64,000 bases of DNA from Methanocorpusculum sp. Its GTDB lineage: Archaea; Halobacteriota; Methanomicrobia; Methanomicrobiales; Methanocorpusculaceae. The position numbers and the translations under genes are program-made. The DNA lies in contig JAFQTT010000003.1 of assembly GCA_017408885.1 (NCBI GenBank), positions 1-64,000 on the forward strand, written 5' to 3'. Positions 61,866 to 64,000 of the stretch are shown in pieces; position 1 is the first letter of the stretch, and every line of letters starts with the position of its first letter. The notes beneath the pieces are model-generated. The model had not been told where the DNA came from and did no database searches. It worked only from the letters and a program-made list of their open reading frames with translations.

Positions 61866-62498
61866 TCAAATCTTCATTCGATTCTTTTTGATTTTCCGAT
61901 AACGCATCCAGGCAAGAGCCAGAACAACAAGCCATCCTGCAAGGAAAGCGTAGAGAACCGGTTCGCGGTTGTCCTCGTAGAATGTCAGCGATGCGACCTT
62001 TGTCTGGTTAAACGTAACAACAGTCTTTTCCGCATCCTCTTTGATGATGCCTCCGGAAGACACAGTTCCAAGAATCTTGTTGCCTGTCGTGTACGGCTTT
62101 GGAAGCGTGACTGTTACATCAAAGAACTCCGGAAACTTTGCGTAAACAAAACCTGCAGAGATTGGAACTTCGTACGTTAAGGTATAGTTCCCTTCGGGAA
62201 AAGTCAGTGTCCCTTTCGTATTCTTCGGCTCAACAACAGTTCCGTCTTCAGAGATTAATGTCAGACTGCCCACTGTTTCAAGAGCTGCATCCTCGCCTAA
62301 AATACCCGGAGTTACCAGGAGGTATGAAGAACCGGAGAAACGGGCTTCGGCAAATAATACCGAGCCGTTTTCCGAGACGGTAAAGTCTGCGGTGTTGGCA
62401 GCCGCCGGGACTGCCAGCATGAGAAGTACTATCAGCAGACTTACAGCACAGAGAGAAGTGCTTCGATGGTTGGATCGATCTCGATTGGGGCTGCGCAT
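61866..62498 (-). CDS. Signal-peptide and membrane-anchored protein (DUF5803-like)
   Basis: A 210-residue protein with an N-terminal signal (SLCAVSLLIVLLMLAVPAAA after a basic region), a beta-rich outer domain at about residues 36-180 (FTVSENGSVLFAEARFSGSS), and a C-terminal membrane helix (LYAFLAGWLVVLALAWM) followed by lysines. It resembles archaeal DUF5803 proteins; function unknown. The only good start is the ATG at 62498, inside the 3' end of thrC (58-nt overlap). Confidence 0.7.
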   Translation of the reverse strand: MRSPNRDRSNHRSTSLCAVSLLIVLLMLAVPAAANTADFTVSENGSVLFAEARFSGSSYLLVTPGILGEDAALETVGSLTLISEDGTVVEPKNTKGTLTFPEGNYTLTYEVPISAGFVYAKFPEFFDVTVTLPKPYTTGNKILGTVSSGGIIKEDAEKTVVTFNQTKVASLTFYEDNREPVLYAFLAGWLVVLALAWMRYRKIKKNRMKI

Positions 62499-63640
62499 TG
62501 CTTGATAACGGTTTCTGGGTCTTTTAAGAGGTGACCGGTTACAACACAGACAATCTTTTCGTCTGCATCGAGAAGTCCCTGTTCTGCCATCTTCTTGATA
62601 CCTGCAACGGATGCTGCAGATGCAGGCTCGACTCCAATACCCTCAAGGCGTGCTAAGTCGCGCTGCATTGCAAGAATCTCTGCGTCAGTTACGAACTCTG
62701 CAGTACCGTTGGTGTCACGGATTGCACGAAGTGCCTTTTCTGCGTTGACCGGTGCTCCGATACGGATTGCGGATGCAACAGTCTCCGGGTTCTTCTCGAC
62801 AACAACTTCCGGCAGGTTGCCCTTGATTGCGTTTACAACAGGCATTGCTCCTTCTGCCTGGATTGCGGTCATCTTTGGAAGAGTGTCGATGAAGCCGATC
62901 TCTTTCCACTCGGTCAGACCCTTGTAGACTGCAGAGATGTTTCCTGCGTTTCCAACCGGAAGAACGAAGCGGTCCGGAACACAGCCAAGCTGATCAACTG
63001 CTTCGAAACCGATGGTCTTCTGACCTTCAAGTCTGTACGGGTTGATAGAGTTTAAGAGGTAGATGCCGTGGGAGACACAAAGCTCGTGAACCATCTCTAA
63101 TGCGCGGTCGAAGTTTCCGCGAATGGAGATGACTTTTGCTCCGTGCATGAGTGCCTGTGCAACTTTTCCAAGAGCGACGTGGCCTGCCGGAAGAAGGACA
63201 ACGCCCGGCATTCCAGCCTTTGCGGCATACACAGCCATGGATGCAGAGGTGTTTCCGGTGGATGCGCAGGCAACGATGTTTTTGCCAAGCTGCTTTGCCA
63301 TGGAGACACCAAGAGTCATTCCTCTGTCCTTGAAGGAGCCGGAAGGGTTCATACCTTCGTGCTTGACGTAGAGGTTCTTTAATCCAAGCTCCTCACCAAG
63401 GCGCTTTGCGTGGTAGAGCGGAGTGCCTCCTTCCTGTAAGGTTACAGGCTCAATCTTGACCGGCAGGAATTCCTTGTATCTCCATACACCAATCTTTCTG
63501 CTCTGCAGTTCCTCGCGGGTTACAGTGATTTTGTCGAGGTCGTATTTTACTGCGAGCAGGTGTCCGCATTTTTCACAGTTATACACAATTGCGTCGGGGG
63601 AGTACTCCGCACCGCAGTGTACACAGACGAGTTTATACAT
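62441..63640 (-). CDS. thrC: Threonine synthase
   Basis: A 399-residue PLP enzyme with an N-terminal zinc-ribbon-like stretch (CVHCGAEYSP...CEKCG), the PLP lysine in NPSGSFKDRGMTLG, and the phosphate loop PVGNAGNISAVYKG. It converts O-phosphohomoserine to threonine. It starts from MYKLVCVHCG, normal for archaeal ThrC. Its 3' end overlaps the signal-peptide gene by 58 nt. Confidence 0.95.
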   Translation of the reverse strand: MYKLVCVHCGAEYSPDAIVYNCEKCGHLLAVKYDLDKITVTREELQSRKIGVWRYKEFLPVKIEPVTLQEGGTPLYHAKRLGEELGLKNLYVKHEGMNPSGSFKDRGMTLGVSMAKQLGKNIVACASTGNTSASMAVYAAKAGMPGVVLLPAGHVALGKVAQALMHGAKVISIRGNFDRALEMVHELCVSHGIYLLNSINPYRLEGQKTIGFEAVDQLGCVPDRFVLPVGNAGNISAVYKGLTEWKEIGFIDTLPKMTAIQAEGAMPVVNAIKGNLPEVVVEKNPETVASAIRIGAPVNAEKALRAIRDTNGTAEFVTDAEILAMQRDLARLEGIGVEPASAASVAGIKKMAEQGLLDADEKIVCVVTGHLLKDPETVIKQCAAPIEIDPTIEALLSVL

Positions 63641-63725
63641 GCCTATGTATTGGCGTGCTTACATTAGAAGGGTTTCGCTCAGGAGAGGGGTGAAGAAGCA
63701 GGTTGAAAAAATGGAGGGTGTTATC

Positions 63726-64000
63726 TCAGCTCAGATCACGGTTCTGTTTCTTTGCCGGAACACCGGATGCTGGAAGGAAAATAATCCAGAGGATGAGCGC
63801 AGCAAGGATTCCAACGAATGCCGGAAGGCTGAGGATAAAGGATGCCGCGCAGAGGATTACCGCGGCGATCAGAAGAATGACAGTGTACACACGCGGGCGT
63901 ACATCGGTTCCGTCTCCAAGGATTTTCCCGCGGAGTCTGCGGAAGGAGAATGGATAGAAGTAGTGGATGCCTGCGATATCACAGGTGTCTTCGACTAAGT
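63726..64000 (-). CDS. C-terminal part of a membrane protein, cut by the window edge
   Basis: Minus-strand reading gives 90 residues up to a stop at 63726, with the start beyond 64000. It begins LVEDTCDIAGIHYFYPFSFR, has a basic patch FRRLRGKILGDG, then two membrane helices (VYTVILLIAAVILCAASFIL and FVGILAALILWIIFLP) and a hydrophilic end. The smooth hydrophobic pattern supports this strand over the plus-strand readings. The family is not recognisable from this part. A T-run lies about 15-20 nt after the stop. Confidence 0.6.
   Translation of the reverse strand, partial: LVEDTCDIAGIHYFYPFSFRRLRGKILGDGTDVRPRVYTVILLIAAVILCAASFILSLPAFVGILAALILWIIFLPASGVPAKKQNRDLS

Noticed and set aside
63423-63998. 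Plus-strand reading of 191 residues at the window end
   Set aside because: It is antisense to thrC and to the minus-strand membrane protein; its composition is unnatural, while the minus frame gives clean membrane helices.

Overview
The window is a gene-dense stretch of about 60 protein genes from a methanogenic euryarchaeon. The evidence is a formylmethanofuran dehydrogenase subunit, the methanofuran enzyme MfnA, the coenzyme F420 enzymes CofC and CofD, O-phosphoseryl-tRNA synthetase (SepRS), HypA/C/E for [NiFe]-hydrogenase maturation, and archaeal replication and translation genes (topoisomerase VI, GINS, PriS, RadA, aIF6, aIF2-alpha, L39e, LX). The gene set, moderate GC and an alcohol dehydrogenase suggest Methanomicrobiales, perhaps Methanocorpusculum; that placement is inference. 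I saw no rRNA, tRNA, CRISPR array, prophage or insertion sequence.

Layout. 1-4.9 kb: a strong RNA-like hairpin, then GNAT, DUF2156, tRNA-G10 methyltransferase and an unrecognised PD-(D/E)XK-like protein, whose 3' end overlaps a convergent MFS gene by 162 nt. 4.9-9.3 kb (minus): a small membrane protein, hisS, top6B, top6A and the MFS gene, tightly overlapped. 9.5-12.6 kb (minus): S19e, PDCD5-like protein, PP-loop ATPase, L39e, L31e, aIF6, LX and prefoldin alpha. 12.8-17.4 kb (plus): metallo-hydrolase, dapL-lysA (lysine) and a multi-OB-fold RPA. 17.4-20.3 kb (minus): a regulator/membrane protein pair with a palindromic operator candidate, then cofD and endonuclease Q. 20.3-26.0 kb (minus): elp3, priS and gins51; then L44e, S27e, aIF2-alpha, Nop10 and PAC2. 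26.2-36.6 kb: acyl-CoA ligase (plus), fumarase and sepS-twy1-mobB (minus), then plus-strand fwdDB fusion, Zn-alcohol dehydrogenase, pyridoxal kinase and HEAT protein. 36.6-45.9 kb (mostly minus): thiC, a MacB-like exporter with a secreted partner, radA, a plus-strand phosphatase, and hypC-hypA-hypE-pyrC. 46-51.4 kb: LCAT-like lipase, 14-TM exporter, rpiA-purN, RNase P Rpp21, a CRM-domain protein and a small membrane protein. 51.4-56.2 kb: riboflavin/F420 reductase, CDP-alcohol phosphatidyltransferase, cofC, TPR and PsiE-like proteins, a metallo-hydrolase with a ferredoxin-like cysteine motif, and a pilin. 56.3-64 kb (minus): mfnA, carB, carA, a membrane protein, thrC and a truncated membrane protein.

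Links between genes: mobB sits divergently next to fwdDB, whose product needs a molybdopterin dinucleotide cofactor. ArfC (RibD-like), CofC and CofD all feed deazaflavin/flavin synthesis. PyrC, CarA and CarB feed pyrimidines. GINS, PriS, RPA, RadA and EndoQ serve DNA replication and repair.

No whole new defence or mobile system is visible. The most unusual observations are a carbamoyl-phosphate synthase small subunit whose glutaminase residues look degenerate, a metallo-beta-lactamase-fold protein with a CX2CX2CX3C insert, the 162-nt convergent overlap, the FwdD-FwdB fusion, and several strong non-coding hairpins or inverted repeats (49-97, 18161-18181, 42229/42319, 52867-52897, 61816-61829).
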